Source of the DNA: Bacillus sp. ISL-18 | GTDB lineage: Bacteria; Bacillota; Bacilli; Bacillales; Cytobacillaceae | DNA: 64,000 nt | Assembly: GCF_018613415.1 (NCBI RefSeq) | Contig: NZ_JAGGQG010000002.1 | Location: forward strand, 558,001 to 622,000 | Direction of reading: 5' to 3' | In this document: in pieces, positions 20,657 through 29,566 of the stretch | Layout of the letters: each line of letters begins with the position of its first letter | How positions within the stretch are numbered: the stretch's first letter is position 1 | Notes under the pieces: generated by a model | Database searches by the model: none | What the model saw: only the letters and a program-made list of their open reading frames with translations | Told to the model about the DNA's origin: nothing | Position numbers and translations under genes: made by a program

Positions 20657-22072
20657 ATGGTAGTTGGAGATTTCCCAATTGAAACAGATACTATAGTCAT
20701 CGGTGCGGGTCCTGGAGGATATGTAGCAGCAATCCGTGCCGCTCAATTAGGACAAAAAGTAACAATCGTTGAAAAGGAATATGTTGGCGGCGTTTGTTTA
20801 AATGTAGGCTGTATCCCTTCTAAAGCATTAATTGCTGCTGGACATCGTTATGAAACAGCGGTTCACTCCGAATCATTCGGAATTACAGCTGAAAACGTAA
20901 AAGTTGATTTTTCTAAGGTTCAGGACTTTAAAGCTGGAATCGTTAAAAAATTAACAGGCGGTGTTGAAGGTCTTTTAAAAGGAAATAAAGTAAACATTGT
21001 TCGTGGTGAAGCATTCTTTGTTGATGCGAATACACTTCGTGTAATGGATGAAAATTCCGCACAAACTTATACATTTAAAAATGCAATTATTGCAACTGGT
21101 TCTCGTCCAATTGAATTGCCAACTTTTAAATATACAAAACGTGTTTTAAATTCTACAGGTGCCTTGAATTTAAATGAAGTTCCTGAAAAAATCGTTGTAA
21201 TCGGCGGCGGTGTTATTGGGATTGAGCTTGGCGGCGCTTATGCAAACTTTGGCAGCCAAGTAACTGTCTTAGAAGGTGCAGACGAAATTTTAGGTCTTGG
21301 TGTATTTGATAAGCAAATGGCTTCACTTGTTAAGCGAACTATGCAAAAGAGAGGCGCAGAATTCTTTACAAATGCATTGGCTAAAGGTGTAGAAGAATCT
21401 GAAAATGGTGTAGTGGTTACATTTGAAGTAAAAGGCGAAGAGAAGAAAATTGAAGCTGACTATGTATTCGTCATGGTTGGACGCCGTCCAAACACAGATG
21501 AAATGGGCTTAGAACAGGCTGGAGTTAAATTAACCGAACGTGGATTAATTGAAATTGACAAGCAATGCCGTACTAATGTTAGCAATATTTATGCAATTGG
21601 TGATGTTGTGGCAGGTCCTCAATTAGCACATAAGGCGTCTTATGAAGCAAAAATTGCTGCAGAAGCCATTTCAGGTCATCCATCAGAAATCGATTACCTC
21701 GGTATTCCTGCGGTTGTATTTTCAGATCCTGAATTAGCTTCTGTTGGCTATACGGAAGCACAAGCGAAAGAAGAAGGAATTAAGGTTAAAGCTGCGAAAT
21801 TCCCATTCGCTGCAAATGGCCGTGCATTATCATTAGACAGCAGTGAAGGATTCATGAAATTAATCACTCGTGCAGAAGATGGTGTAGTTATTGGTGCTCA
21901 AATTGCTGGAGCAAGTGCTTCTGATATGATCGCTGAATTAGGCTTAGCAATTGAGACAGGGATGACAGCAGAAGATTTAGCACTTACGATCCATGCTCAC
22001 CCAACTCTTGGAGAAATTACCATGGAAGCTGCTGAAGTTGTTCTTGGAACTCCAATTCATATTATTAAGTAA
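20657..22072 (+). CDS. pdhD: Dihydrolipoamide dehydrogenase (E3)
   Basis: 471 residues. FAD motif [10 protein letters not shown], redox pair Cys47/Cys52 in [12 protein letters not shown] motif [10 protein letters not shown] and C-terminal HAHPTLGE. It reoxidises lipoamide for PDH and probably other 2-oxoacid dehydrogenases. It starts 4 bases after pdhC and ends in a strong terminator. Confidence 0.96.
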   Translation: MVVGDFPIETDTIVIGAGPGGYVAAIRAAQLGQKVTIVEKEYVGGVCLNVGCIPSKALIAAGHRYETAVHSESFGITAENVKVDFSKVQDFKAGIVKKLTGGVEGLLKGNKVNIVRGEAFFVDANTLRVMDENSAQTYTFKNAIIATGSRPIELPTFKYTKRVLNSTGALNLNEVPEKIVVIGGGVIGIELGGAYANFGSQVTVLEGADEILGLGVFDKQMASLVKRTMQKRGAEFFTNALAKGVEESENGVVVTFEVKGEEKKIEADYVFVMVGRRPNTDEMGLEQAGVKLTERGLIEIDKQCRTNVSNIYAIGDVVAGPQLAHKASYEAKIAAEAISGHPSEIDYLGIPAVVFSDPELASVGYTEAQAKEEGIKVKAAKFPFAANGRALSLDSSEGFMKLITRAEDGVVIGAQIAGASASDMIAELGLAIETGMTAEDLALTIHAHPTLGEITMEAAEVVLGTPIHIIK

Positions 22073-22081
22073 TTTATATTT

Positions 22082-22117
22082 AAAGTCCTTTCCTAATTTG
22101 GGAAAGGACTTTATTTA
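22082..22117 (+). terminator. Terminator of the pdh operon
   Basis: 12-bp stem AAAGTCCTTTCC/GGAAAGGACTTT, 7-base loop, T-rich tail. Confidence 0.93.
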
Positions 22118-22281
22118 GTAAGCTCGAATTATTTAGTAGACAATAAATAAAAAGGGAAGGATGATTCGAAAAGAATCCGGAAAGTATCTCTAACTGCCCA
22201 GGAAGGAACATATATTTATAACACTAGCTAATGTCTTTGCTCTTCTTGAAAAGATCAATGTATTTTGCGTGGTGATAAAAA

Positions 22282-22524
22282 ATGAAGGTCTATCTTGTTG
22301 TCATATTACAATTTATTATTTGGAGCGGCTATACATTAATTGAATGGCTTTCAAAGCATGATCAACTCATTTATAAGGTGATAATGTTTTTTGTTTTTTT
22401 TTACTTAGCTTATATGCTGGGAAATTACGTAACCAAATCTCGCAGAAAAACATTATTTATTACTGCTCTAAGCTTGGTAATCTATACCTCGATTCATTAT
22501 ACTCTGGCTCTCTTTGTACATTAA
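22282..22524 (+). CDS. Small membrane protein, three helices, unknown
   Basis: 80 residues with three hydrophobic segments (about 3-23, 30-50 and 58-79). A GTGGTGA ribosome binding site precedes the ATG. I recognise no family. It is followed at once by a T-containing hairpin-like sequence and the convergent DUF1885 gene. Confidence 0.6.
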   Translation: MKVYLVVILQFIIWSGYTLIEWLSKHDQLIYKVIMFFVFFYLAYMLGNYVTKSRRKTLFITALSLVIYTSIHYTLALFVH

Positions 22525-22557
22525 AAAAGCCCCCATGTATTAGGAGCCTTTTCTGTG

Positions 22558-22992
22558 TTATTTTCTTGGATAATAGTACATGACTCTGTCATTAAAAAGG
22601 TGGAGCTCTCCTTGCAGTTTTTTGGCAAGGAACTTGCAAAATTCATTCGCTTTTCCTTTATCACCGTGTGTCGATTGTTCCGGTAATGTAACTTGTATGT
22701 ATTGCTGCTCTCTTTCTGTGTTATCTTCCTCTATTACGGTTTCCTTATCAACGCCAATTAAAATGGCATAGTAGCGTTCGTTGTCAGAATGCAAATAAAA
22801 TGCTTTTCCTTTACTTCCTTCTGTTTCTTTAATGTCATATGGAAATGCCGATTCCCCATACTGCCAGTTCAATTGGTTGCCCGTTTTAGCAGTTATATCT
22901 TTATAGTAATGAAATAATTCTTTTACTTCTTCGATTGTGATTGTTTGTTTAACAGATGAGGGCACGAGTTTAATAAATGCATTTACAGCCAT
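22558..22992 (-). CDS. DUF1885-like protein
   Basis: 144-residue soluble protein starting MAVNAFIKLVPSS, with the pattern of the Bacillaceae DUF1885 family (helix KELFHYYKDI, later KANEFCKFLAKKLQGELHLF). Function unknown. Start chosen at 22992, 8 bases after AAGGGGGA. The family assignment is from memory and should be treated as likely, not certain. Confidence 0.65.
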   Translation of the reverse strand: MAVNAFIKLVPSSVKQTITIEEVKELFHYYKDITAKTGNQLNWQYGESAFPYDIKETEGSKGKAFYLHSDNERYYAILIGVDKETVIEEDNTEREQQYIQVTLPEQSTHGDKGKANEFCKFLAKKLQGELHLFNDRVMYYYPRK

Positions 22993-23159
22993 CACCATTC
23001 CCCCTTTTTCGTTCATTTTCTATGTCAATTCTATTCTAGCACTGATTAAAAAGTACTGACAACATTAATTACATTAAAATAAATGATCAATTGTTCTATA
23101 TATTTTAAAAAGAGTAATAAATGTTCAAAAAGGTCATTTATTATAAAAAATTTAATTAA

Positions 23160-23207
23160 TGTGACATACAATTTAAACTTGAAAAGTTCAATGTGATATA
23201 TTATTAT
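23160..23207 (+). promoter_or_regulatory. SR1 promoter with two CcpN-type boxes
   Basis: TTGAAA (23179-23184), 17-base spacer, TATTAT (23202-23207). Two perfect matches to the CcpN box TRTGHYATAYW flank and overlap it: TGTGACATACA (23160-23170) and TGTGATATATT (23192-23202, in the spacer and touching the -10). Their centres are 32 bp apart, close to three helix turns. In B. subtilis CcpN represses SR1, gapB and pckA on glucose. The consensus is quoted from memory. Confidence 0.75.
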
Positions 23208-23222
23208 TAAGTTAAGGATATT

Positions 23223-23236
23223 AGAAAGCGCTTTAA
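23223..23236. promoter_or_regulatory. Candidate cre site in the SR1 leader
   Basis: AGAAAGCGCTTTAA carries the symmetric core AAAGCGCTTT, 12 of 14 matches to a CcpA site. It lies about 20 bases after the -10, a position suited to roadblock repression. CcpA is known to have a minor repressive effect on SR1 in B. subtilis. Confidence 0.5.
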
Positions 23237-23273
23237 GATGATTATCATTCAATAAGAAAAGGGGATGGAACAA

Positions 23274-23396
23274 ATGGGTACTCTTGTATGCCAAACATGT
23301 AATTCAACTATTGATCACTTTGAAGATGAAAAAGTTACCGTGCTCTATTCTAAATGTAATTGCTGCGAAGATCACAAACACGACGACGAACTATAA
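23274..23396 (+). CDS. sr1P: SR1P, GapA-binding peptide
   Basis: 40 residues starting MGTLVCQTCNSTIDHFEDEK, with further cysteines in KCNCCEDH. It follows the SR1P pattern of B. subtilis (MGTIVCQ, then an EDEKVT-like segment). SR1P binds GapA and promotes RNase J1 interaction there. AAAAGGGGATGG lies upstream. It is encoded within the SR1 RNA, and rnjA is in the same window. Confidence 0.88.
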   Translation: MGTLVCQTCNSTIDHFEDEKVTVLYSKCNCCEDHKHDDEL

Positions 23397-23411
23397 TAGG
23401 ATAAAATAAAA

Positions 23412-23440
23412 AGGATTCCTTTTCTGGAATCCTATTTTTT
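23412..23440 (+). terminator. Terminator of SR1
   Basis: AGGATTCC/GGAATCCT stem, 6-base loop, T6 tail. Confidence 0.9.
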
Positions 23441-23447
23441 ATCGCTT

Positions 23448-24920
23448 CTATTGAATTGCTTTATATTCTTTTATCACACGGATTGTTTTAATTTCATCAT
23501 CCTCAGGACCTTGAACAGGCAAGCCGGCTTCAAGATTTTCACGAATGTAATGGAGATTTTCTTTTGTGATAATTTCGCCTGGAATGAAAATTGGAATCCC
23601 AGGAGGATATACCATAATAAATTCAGCTATAATCCTGCCTTCAGATTCTTCAATCGGAACAACCTCTGTTTCTGCATAAAAGGCATCTCTTGGTGTTAAA
23701 GCAAGAACCGGAATTTCAGGCAGGAGAACTTCTAATGGTTTAATCTGCCCAACACGATGCTCACATTCGCTTGCAAGCTCTTTTAAAGCATTCACTAAAA
23801 GATCTCCTTCAGCTTCCGTATCTCCTAGTGAGATGATGCACAGAATGTTATAAAGGTCTGATAGTTCAACCTCAATATTATGTTTTTCTCTTAGCCATTT
23901 TTCTACTTCATAGCCGGACAGGCCTAAATTTTTAACCGAAATAATGAGTTTAGTCGGGTCGAAATCAAAAGTCGCTTTAGAACCAAGGATCTCCTCACCA
24001 ACACAATAAATGTGGTCGATTTCATTAATTCTTTTCCGAATAGATTGGGATAACCTTATGGTTTTGTCAATTAACTCTTTGCCCTTTGTTGCAAGCTGCT
24101 TACGTGCTACATCCAATGAAGCAAGCAGCAAATACGATGTTGATGTAGTAGTAAGCATGCTTAAAATGGATTGAACGTGCTTTGCCGAAACAAGTCCTTC
24201 TCTTACATTAAGGATAGAACTCTGGGTCATGGAGCCACCTAATTTATGAACACTAGTCGCTGCCATGTCTGCTCCTGCCTGCATAGCTGAAAGTGGCAGC
24301 TGATCATGGAAATGGATATGGACACCATGGGCTTCATCGACAAGTACGGGAACATGATGTGAGTGTGCAATTTCAACAATTTTCTTTAGGTCTGCGGAAA
24401 TCCCGAAGTAAGTAGGATTAATCACTAAAATCGCTTTAGCATCAGGGTGCTGAGTTAAGGCTTTTTCCACTGAATCAGTTGTAATGCCATGTGAGATACC
24501 CAAGTCTTTATCAATTTCGGGATGAATAAAGACTGGAATGGCCCCAGAAAAAACAATTGCTGACATAATGGATTTGTGAACATTTCTTGGGACAATAATT
24601 TTATCGTCAGGTCCGCAAACCGCCATAATCATCGCAATAATTGCGCCGCTGGTTCCCTGAACGGAAAAAAAGGTACGATCCGCACCAAAGGCTTCTGCCG
24701 CTAAATCTTGGGCTTGTTTGATGATCCCCTTTGGCTGATGTAAATCATCAAGAGGACCGATATTGATTAGGTCTATGGACAAAGCATTATCACCAATAAA
24801 TTGGCGGAATTCTGTATCCATTCCAGCGCCTTTTTTATGGCCGGGAATGTGGAATTGAATTGGGTTTTTTTTAGCATGTGCTACTAAACCGCTAAATAAC
24901 GGTGTTTGTTCTTGTGACAA
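23448..24920 (-). CDS. speA: Arginine decarboxylase
   Basis: 490 residues, the length of B. subtilis SpeA, PLP fold type I. The PLP lysine lies in TSVHKLGGS, with DEAHGVH upstream, and the C-terminus ends PVQGPEDDEIKTIRVIKEYK. It makes agmatine, the first step to polyamines. The start is TTG at 24920 with AAAGAGGT 10 bases before; the in-frame ATG at 24974 would add 18 residues with no family match. Convergent with SR1. Confidence 0.94.
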   Translation of the reverse strand: MSQEQTPLFSGLVAHAKKNPIQFHIPGHKKGAGMDTEFRQFIGDNALSIDLINIGPLDDLHQPKGIIKQAQDLAAEAFGADRTFFSVQGTSGAIIAMIMAVCGPDDKIIVPRNVHKSIMSAIVFSGAIPVFIHPEIDKDLGISHGITTDSVEKALTQHPDAKAILVINPTYFGISADLKKIVEIAHSHHVPVLVDEAHGVHIHFHDQLPLSAMQAGADMAATSVHKLGGSMTQSSILNVREGLVSAKHVQSILSMLTTTSTSYLLLASLDVARKQLATKGKELIDKTIRLSQSIRKRINEIDHIYCVGEEILGSKATFDFDPTKLIISVKNLGLSGYEVEKWLREKHNIEVELSDLYNILCIISLGDTEAEGDLLVNALKELASECEHRVGQIKPLEVLLPEIPVLALTPRDAFYAETEVVPIEESEGRIIAEFIMVYPPGIPIFIPGEIITKENLHYIRENLEAGLPVQGPEDDEIKTIRVIKEYKAIQ

Positions 24921-25129
24921 TGGTAAATACACCTCTTTATAAAAATGCTCGGAATATTCGTCAGTATTCGACATAAAACAAAAGAATTATATCATTATTC
25001 CTTTGTATTTTAAAGGATATATATATAACTTTACTGATAAATTTTAACTATCGTTAGTTTCCCTTAAAGAAAGGAAAATTAACCCGTAAAGACGAATTAA
25101 CATTTAATAAACGTGAAGGAGGGGTTCAA

Positions 25130-26089
25130 TTGAAATGGAATACACGTATTACTGACCTATTACACATCCAGTTTCCGATTATCCAAGGGGGATTGGCATA
25201 CTTAGCTTATTCAGAGTTAGCTGCTGCTGTATCAAACGCAGGGGGGCTTGGTCAAATTACTGCGATGTCACTTGCCACACCTGAATTGCTGAGAGCTGAG
25301 ATTAGAAAAGTTAAGCAATTAACGGATAAGCCATTTGGGGTGAATTTTGCCATTGGACAGCAAGGAAGACCGTTTTCAGATTATCTTCAGGTTGCCATCG
25401 ATGAAAGAGTTCCAGTTGTTTCCATGACTGGCGGAAATCCAACACCTATCTTTGAACAATTAAAGGGGACAGATATTAAAACCCTTGTACTCGTAGCTGC
25501 AAGGAGACAGGCAATAAAGGCCGAGGAGCTGGGAGCCGATGCGGTTATGGTTGTTGGCCAGGAAGGCGGTGGCCATCTGGGCAGGGACGATACCGGTACG
25601 TTTGTTTTAATACCACAAGTAGTAGATGCTGTCTCGATCCCTGTGATTGCGTCGGGAGGAATAGGGGATGGAAGGGGATTAATGGCTGCTCTAAGTTTAG
25701 GGGCAGAAGGGATTGAAATGGGGACTAGATTTATCGCAACAAAGGATTGTGTACACGCGCATGAAGTCTACAAACGAGCGTTAGTAGAAGGAACTGAATG
25801 TGATACAGTCGTCATCAAAAGAACCCTAGGAGCACCTGGTAGAGCCATTGCTAACAATTGGACAGAAAGAATCCTAGAGATTGAGAAGAATCATGGTGAT
25901 TATCAACAGCTCAAAGACTTTATTAGTGGAAATGCCAATAAACGGTACATATACGATGGAGAAAATGCAGGGGGTTTTGCCTGGGCAGGGCAGGTTATGG
26001 GCCTCATAAAAGATGTACCAACTGTCGCTGAGCTCTTTACCCGGATGGTAAATGAGGCTGAACAAATTCGTGCAAAATGGGGAGAATAG
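25130..26089 (+). CDS. Nitronate monooxygenase family flavoprotein
   Basis: 319 residues, TIM-barrel NPD/NMO family. It has the N-terminal PIIQGG, the active-site GQEGGGHLGRDD and the FMN phosphate loop ASGGIGDG. Members oxidise nitronates or act as the FabK-type enoyl-ACP reductase; the sequence alone does not decide. Start TTG follows AAGGAGGGG. Not a standard member of this locus in B. subtilis. Confidence 0.85.
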   Translation: MKWNTRITDLLHIQFPIIQGGLAYLAYSELAAAVSNAGGLGQITAMSLATPELLRAEIRKVKQLTDKPFGVNFAIGQQGRPFSDYLQVAIDERVPVVSMTGGNPTPIFEQLKGTDIKTLVLVAARRQAIKAEELGADAVMVVGQEGGGHLGRDDTGTFVLIPQVVDAVSIPVIASGGIGDGRGLMAALSLGAEGIEMGTRFIATKDCVHAHEVYKRALVEGTECDTVVIKRTLGAPGRAIANNWTERILEIEKNHGDYQQLKDFISGNANKRYIYDGENAGGFAWAGQVMGLIKDVPTVAELFTRMVNEAEQIRAKWGE

Positions 26090-26128
26090 AGGTATCATAC
26101 ACAATAGCATAGTAAAGCAGGTGAATGG

Positions 26129-26401
26129 ATGGAATATCAGTACCCCATTGATTACAGTTGGTCGACGGAAGAAATTGTCGATGTGATTAAATTTTTTGAA
26201 TCCATTGAGAGGGCTTATGAAAAAGGGATTGAACGAGATGAGGTCATGATGGCCTATCGTCGATTCAAAGAGATTGTTCCGAGCAAAGCAGAGGAAAAAA
26301 CGCTTTGTGGAGAATTCGAAGAAATAAGTGGATATTCTTCTTATCGGACTATTAAAAAAGCAAAAGAGGCCTCTGCTGGAGATAAAATTATCATGAAATA
26401 A
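26129..26401 (+). CDS. yktA: UPF0223 protein YktA
   Basis: 90 residues matching YktA ([17 protein letters not shown], then [12 protein letters not shown]). Function unknown. It is the last intact backbone gene before the island and is followed by a terminator shared with the broken yktB. Confidence 0.88.
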   Translation: MEYQYPIDYSWSTEEIVDVIKFFESIERAYEKGIERDEVMMAYRRFKEIVPSKAEEKTLCGEFEEISGYSSYRTIKKAKEASAGDKIIMK

Positions 26402-26402
26402 A

Positions 26403-26445
26403 GAAGAAAACTCCCGTCGCTGATGTCGGGAGTTTTCTTCTTTAT
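26403..26445. terminator. Bidirectional terminator yktA/yktB
   Basis: 14-bp stem (26403-26416 with 26427-26440), A-rich and T-rich flanks on both strands. Serves yktA on plus and the yktB remnant on minus. Confidence 0.88.
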
Positions 26446-26746
26446 TTCATATTTTGAGCAATTTTATATAGTGGTGCAACTCTGGTAAACACTTCGTCAA
26501 TTTGTGTTAATAAACCCTCAGCCCCTAATTCGATCACTTTTTTCCCGTTCAATAATATAACCACATAATAATTCAGCCTTTTTAATGGTCTTCAATCGCT
26601 CGAATTGAGCAAGTAAATTCGCTTTAGTTAATTGCTAATGTTTAATTGACAGCAAACCAACTAAACAAATGAGTATTCCATAATCCAATTTGGAAATGTG
26701 GGGCATTTTATAGCCCGGGGATTATTGGCAAAAGCTACCCATGTAT
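26442..26746 (-). pseudogene. yktB: yktB (DUF1054), 3' remnant left of the island
   Basis: Read on the minus strand from 26746, the sequence encodes TWVAFANN. With indels it then encodes pieces like GYKMPHFQIGLWNTHLF, TKANLLAQFERLKTIKKAE and the C-terminus TRVAPLYKIAQNMK. These are parts of the DUF1054 protein; the intact copy at 42375-42992 has KDTWLAIAGN, RDVKKAEFLIG and IPLYKLAYK at the same places. At least two frameshifts (one in an A6 run near 26540) and an internal deletion are visible. The 5' half of the gene is at 43085-43301. Confidence 0.87.
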
Positions 26747-26760
26747 GCTTTGTTCACAAA
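26737..26760. other. Left attachment site (attL-like)
   Basis: Core acccatgtat (26737-26746) continues the host gene on its left. On the island side TGTTCACAAA (26751-26760) is an inverted repeat, with one mismatch, of TTTGCGAACA (43075-43084) next to the right core. Rejoined, the two island ends would form a symmetric site of 34 bp with the core inside, as expected for an attP. Confidence 0.7.
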
Positions 26761-26910
26761 ATACGATAGCCATAAACCTTGATTAGAACATAAAAAGAAG
26801 GTCGGTTACTGCGCCTTCTTTCTCCGATAGACTTTATAGATTGTTGCTATTTATATTTTTTCTATTCCAGGGGATATTATTCTTGATGGATGGAATAGGA
26901 GGTTGCATAA

Positions 26911-27384
26911 ATGAAACATTCAAAATCATTACTACTGCTAATGGTAATTCTTTCATGGTCGACTGTTCCTTTGCTAGGGAAAGGAGCTTTTAAACGATTT
27001 TTACCTGCGGCTATTCTCATAAGTATCGTCTCAAAAGTAATCCACTTATTTGCTCAAAAAAGAAAATGGTGGAAATTTGTAAGATTAAATTCCAAGATAA
27101 GTGGTGACACAGCGTTTGTATTCGGCCCTTTCTTAGTCGCAGCACTCTGGATTCTTAAATTTACATACAATAAACTTTTTTTGTATTTGATTACAAATAC
27201 TATAGGTCATATTTTGTTTGATATTTGGGGGTTAAAATTTTTAAAACGCTCAGGAATAGTTTCGTTAGTGCGTATAAATCCATTCCAGCATTTTTTGTTA
27301 CTTCAATTTAGAGCGCTGCTTTTATATGGCATTCAGACTTTACTGGATAAAATGAATTTTTTTACTGAAAGACATAAATCATAA
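26911..27384 (+). CDS. Island membrane protein, paralogue of 41813-42286
   Basis: 157 residues with about four hydrophobic segments. It shares length and a set of positions with the 157-residue protein at 41813-42286 (KxFKR near the start, RKWWKF, LWILKFxY, FLKxxxIVxLxRxNxFQ, LYGxQxLxxK). Function unknown. Preceded by AGGAGG. It is the first gene at the left end of the island; the paralogue is near the right end. Confidence 0.72.
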   Translation: MKHSKSLLLLMVILSWSTVPLLGKGAFKRFLPAAILISIVSKVIHLFAQKRKWWKFVRLNSKISGDTAFVFGPFLVAALWILKFTYNKLFLYLITNTIGHILFDIWGLKFLKRSGIVSLVRINPFQHFLLLQFRALLLYGIQTLLDKMNFFTERHKS

Positions 27385-27551
27385 TGCTTTATATGTGTTT
27401 TTTAGCGGTGGATGATTTGTTATTGGCCATTTATCGAAAAGCAATTGAGGAAAAGAGATTTCCTTTTTGAATCTTTGAACCGCCGTTCTAATGAAAATGG
27501 TAAATAAGCGGGATTCTAAAGACCAGTGAAATGCTGGTCTTATTTTTTGGT

Positions 27552-27580
27552 TACATACAGAACGTTAGTTCGTGTATAAT
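27552..27580 (+). promoter_or_regulatory. LexA-box promoter before yolD
   Basis: AGAACGTTAGTTCG (27559-27572) matches the Bacillus LexA operator CGAACnnnnGTTCG at all but the first base. A perfect -10 TATAAT (27575-27580) lies beside it, and TACATA or TTACAT sits at -35. The operator fills the spacer, so LexA would block RNA polymerase. Confidence 0.7.
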
Positions 27581-27603
27581 AATACCGAAGGGGATGATTC
27601 GAA

Positions 27604-27943
27604 ATGGCGATTCGAGACCGTGGTAAAATGAAATGGCAATCGGCTTCATTTTTACCTCTAGCATTCGAAATGACAAGAGAAATGTTCAAGGATCAAGCTC
27701 GTACTGCTAAGCCAATATTAGACGAACATCAGACGGAAGAGTTCGACCTTCGTATAGCATACGCAACAGAATATAATCATGAGGTAAAGCTAACTGTATG
27801 GGATGACGGTTTTACTCACGACATTACTGGTCGTGTTTAATTACGTAGATCCTTTAACTCATCAGCTTCGGATTGAGGTGAAGCCTGGAGAATTTGAACG
27901 AGTGGCATTCGAAAGTGTAGTCGGAGTGAAGGTTTTGAATTAA
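27604..27943 (+). pseudogene. yolD: yolD-like gene, frameshifted
   Basis: The first 78 codons give a YolD-type N-terminus (IRDRGKMKWQSA, PILDEHQTEEF) and stop at 27838. Skipping one base in the TTTAA at the stop lets the frame run on through VDPLTHQLRIEV to LN and a stop at 27943, the expected YolD C-terminus. YolD proteins usually precede a UvrX-type Y-family polymerase and are SOS-induced; no uvrX is present here. Confidence 0.75.
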
Positions 27944-28101
27944 GCTAACATCTCATGACTAGAGTCAACCTTAAAAGGTTGGTATTTTTTATATCCAACT
28001 AAATGGAAGGTTAGTTAAAAAATGACCGCTAAAGATTTTTGCTTATTTTAAATAATCTGGGGATTATATTAGTATTAACAATTTAAAAGAAGGTAAATCG
28101 A

Positions 28102-28644
28102 TTGAGTATTGAGAAAAAGAAAGAAATAGTAAGAACTTTTTATAAAGAAGTGGATGCTGCTAACGATAAATATTTTAACTTTTGGAAGGAAAATACCCTA
28201 TTCCATTGGGATTGGTGGTTATCATTTGGATTAACAATCATTCCCTGGATTTTATGGTGGAAACTTAGAGAGAAAGAAACTACTGCACGTTATATGTTTT
28301 CTTCATTTTTTATTATTATAATTACTTCTTGGTTAGACTTTATTGGTGTAGTGTCGGGGCTATGGTACTACCCAAGTAAACTTATACCTACAATTCCCTC
28401 CTATGTTCCTTGGGATTTTTGGATGTTTCCTGTATCGATGACATTGTTAATGCAATTTAAACCGCATTTATCGCCATTTAAAAAGGCAATAGTGTACAGT
28501 GCCTTTGTATCATTCGTGGGAGAACCATTATTTCAACTCATAGGATTTTATACAATGATACATTGGGAGTATATATATTCTTTTCCGATCTATTTAATAA
28601 TTTATCTATGTGCGGATTGGATAAGTAAACGTAAAACATTTTAA
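28102..28644 (+). CDS. CBO0543-type membrane protein
   Basis: 180 residues, tryptophan-rich, with about five membrane helices. It has FHWDWWLSFGLTIIPWILWW, GLWYYPSKLIP and YIYSFPIYLIIY, the pattern I associate with the CBO0543 family of Bacillus and Clostridium. No function is known. Start TTG after GAAGGT. First of three related genes in a row. Confidence 0.75.
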   Translation: MSIEKKKEIVRTFYKEVDAANDKYFNFWKENTLFHWDWWLSFGLTIIPWILWWKLREKETTARYMFSSFFIIIITSWLDFIGVVSGLWYYPSKLIPTIPSYVPWDFWMFPVSMTLLMQFKPHLSPFKKAIVYSAFVSFVGEPLFQLIGFYTMIHWEYIYSFPIYLIIYLCADWISKRKTF

Positions 28645-28725
28645 CCATTATCAATTTTTACATAGGATGATTTTAATGGTGTTATTTTTTTATCGATTTT
28701 ATTTTTCAATACGGTTGCTTATAAA

Positions 28726-29133
28726 ATGAATAAACATCTGACCAAAAATCAGATTGTTCATATTTGGGCATTTTCAATGATATTGGAAATAATTTTTGAT
28801 ATTTTCATTGATGAAAAAACACTTGGCTACTGGTATTTTTGGAAAGGAATTGATTGGACAAATATATTAGTATATACGGTACTAATACCACCTGTATGTG
28901 TTATATTTTTAAACTGGTATCCCTTTAATCAATCCTGGAATAAAAGAATTAGTTATATTTGTGCCTGGGTGTTATTTATTTCGGCTTATGAGTTACTATC
29001 GCTGCAACAACCTTGGGGGTACTTTCATTACGGTTGGTGGAAATTTATTTATTCGTTATTTCTTGATCCAATTTTACTTTTAACTTTACTGGCATATTAT
29101 AAATGGATATGTAAAATTGAAAAAATGAACTAA
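28726..29133 (+). CDS. CBO0543-type membrane protein, 5' end probably frameshifted
   Basis: The frame from 28726 gives 135 residues with four or five helices (KNQIVHIWAFS, GYWYFWKGIDW, FLNWYPFN), related to the second CBO0543 type. The ATG at 28726 has no ribosome binding site. Upstream, an ATG at 28676 (AGGA 8 bases before) begins MVLFF and a run of seven T at 28685-28691 leads into the same frame coding SILFFNTVAYK, the usual N-terminal helix. One slipped T would restore a full gene, so it is either frameshifted or phase-variable. Confidence 0.65.
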   Translation: MNKHLTKNQIVHIWAFSMILEIIFDIFIDEKTLGYWYFWKGIDWTNILVYTVLIPPVCVIFLNWYPFNQSWNKRISYICAWVLFISAYELLSLQQPWGYFHYGWWKFIYSLFLDPILLLTLLAYYKWICKIEKMN

Positions 29134-29273
29134 CAAAGCTTTCTTAAATAAGCTAGGCAATTTTCTTATTCAAGTAATCTGGAGAGTATTTCTCCAAAGT
29201 GAAATAACTGAATAGATAAAAAAAGATTGCAATATAATACCGTTAATATCATTCAATAATGAGGGATTAATTT

Positions 29274-29471
29274 ATGTACAGTCAAACAGATAAAATGGGA
29301 AGCAAATATCATTCACTTCAAACAGATATATGGCTTCATCACGATTTGTTTAGTCTTGGGTGGTGGAGTATTATCATTATAAATGTATTATTTCTTATTC
29401 TGTTCTTTCTCTTAATTGACCGTTATAGGACGTTGTTAATATCTTTTGCTTTTGTAGTATTACCGTTTTAA
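29274..29471 (+). pseudogene. CBO0543-type gene, truncated
   Basis: 65 codons giving the N-terminal portion of a CBO0543-type protein (GWWSIIIINVLFLILFFLLIDRYRTLLIS), then a stop. The remaining hundred or so residues usual for the family are not found in the downstream bases. Third member of the cluster. Confidence 0.6.
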
Positions 29472-29566
29472 TGTTTTTTATATTAAAAATTATTGCTAAT
29501 TTTGTAAGGGATAAATCAAAAAGATATTCGTAGTAAAATTTCGATACTAAAGGCAACATCTTCTCT

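Larger units (their letters stand above)
23214..23440 (+). ncRNA. sr1: SR1 dual-function regulatory RNA
   Basis: From the position of the -10 element to the terminator, a transcript of about 227 nt lies between pdhD and speA. This is the same locus as the 205-nt SR1 of B. subtilis. It contains the SR1P frame. SR1 base-pairs with ahrC mRNA in B. subtilis; a pairing region here was not tested. The 5' end is inferred. Confidence 0.75.

Noticed and set aside
23046..23294. 82-codon open frame on the minus strand
   Set aside because: It overlaps the SR1 promoter, is low-complexity (Leu/Ile/Lys) and has no RBS.
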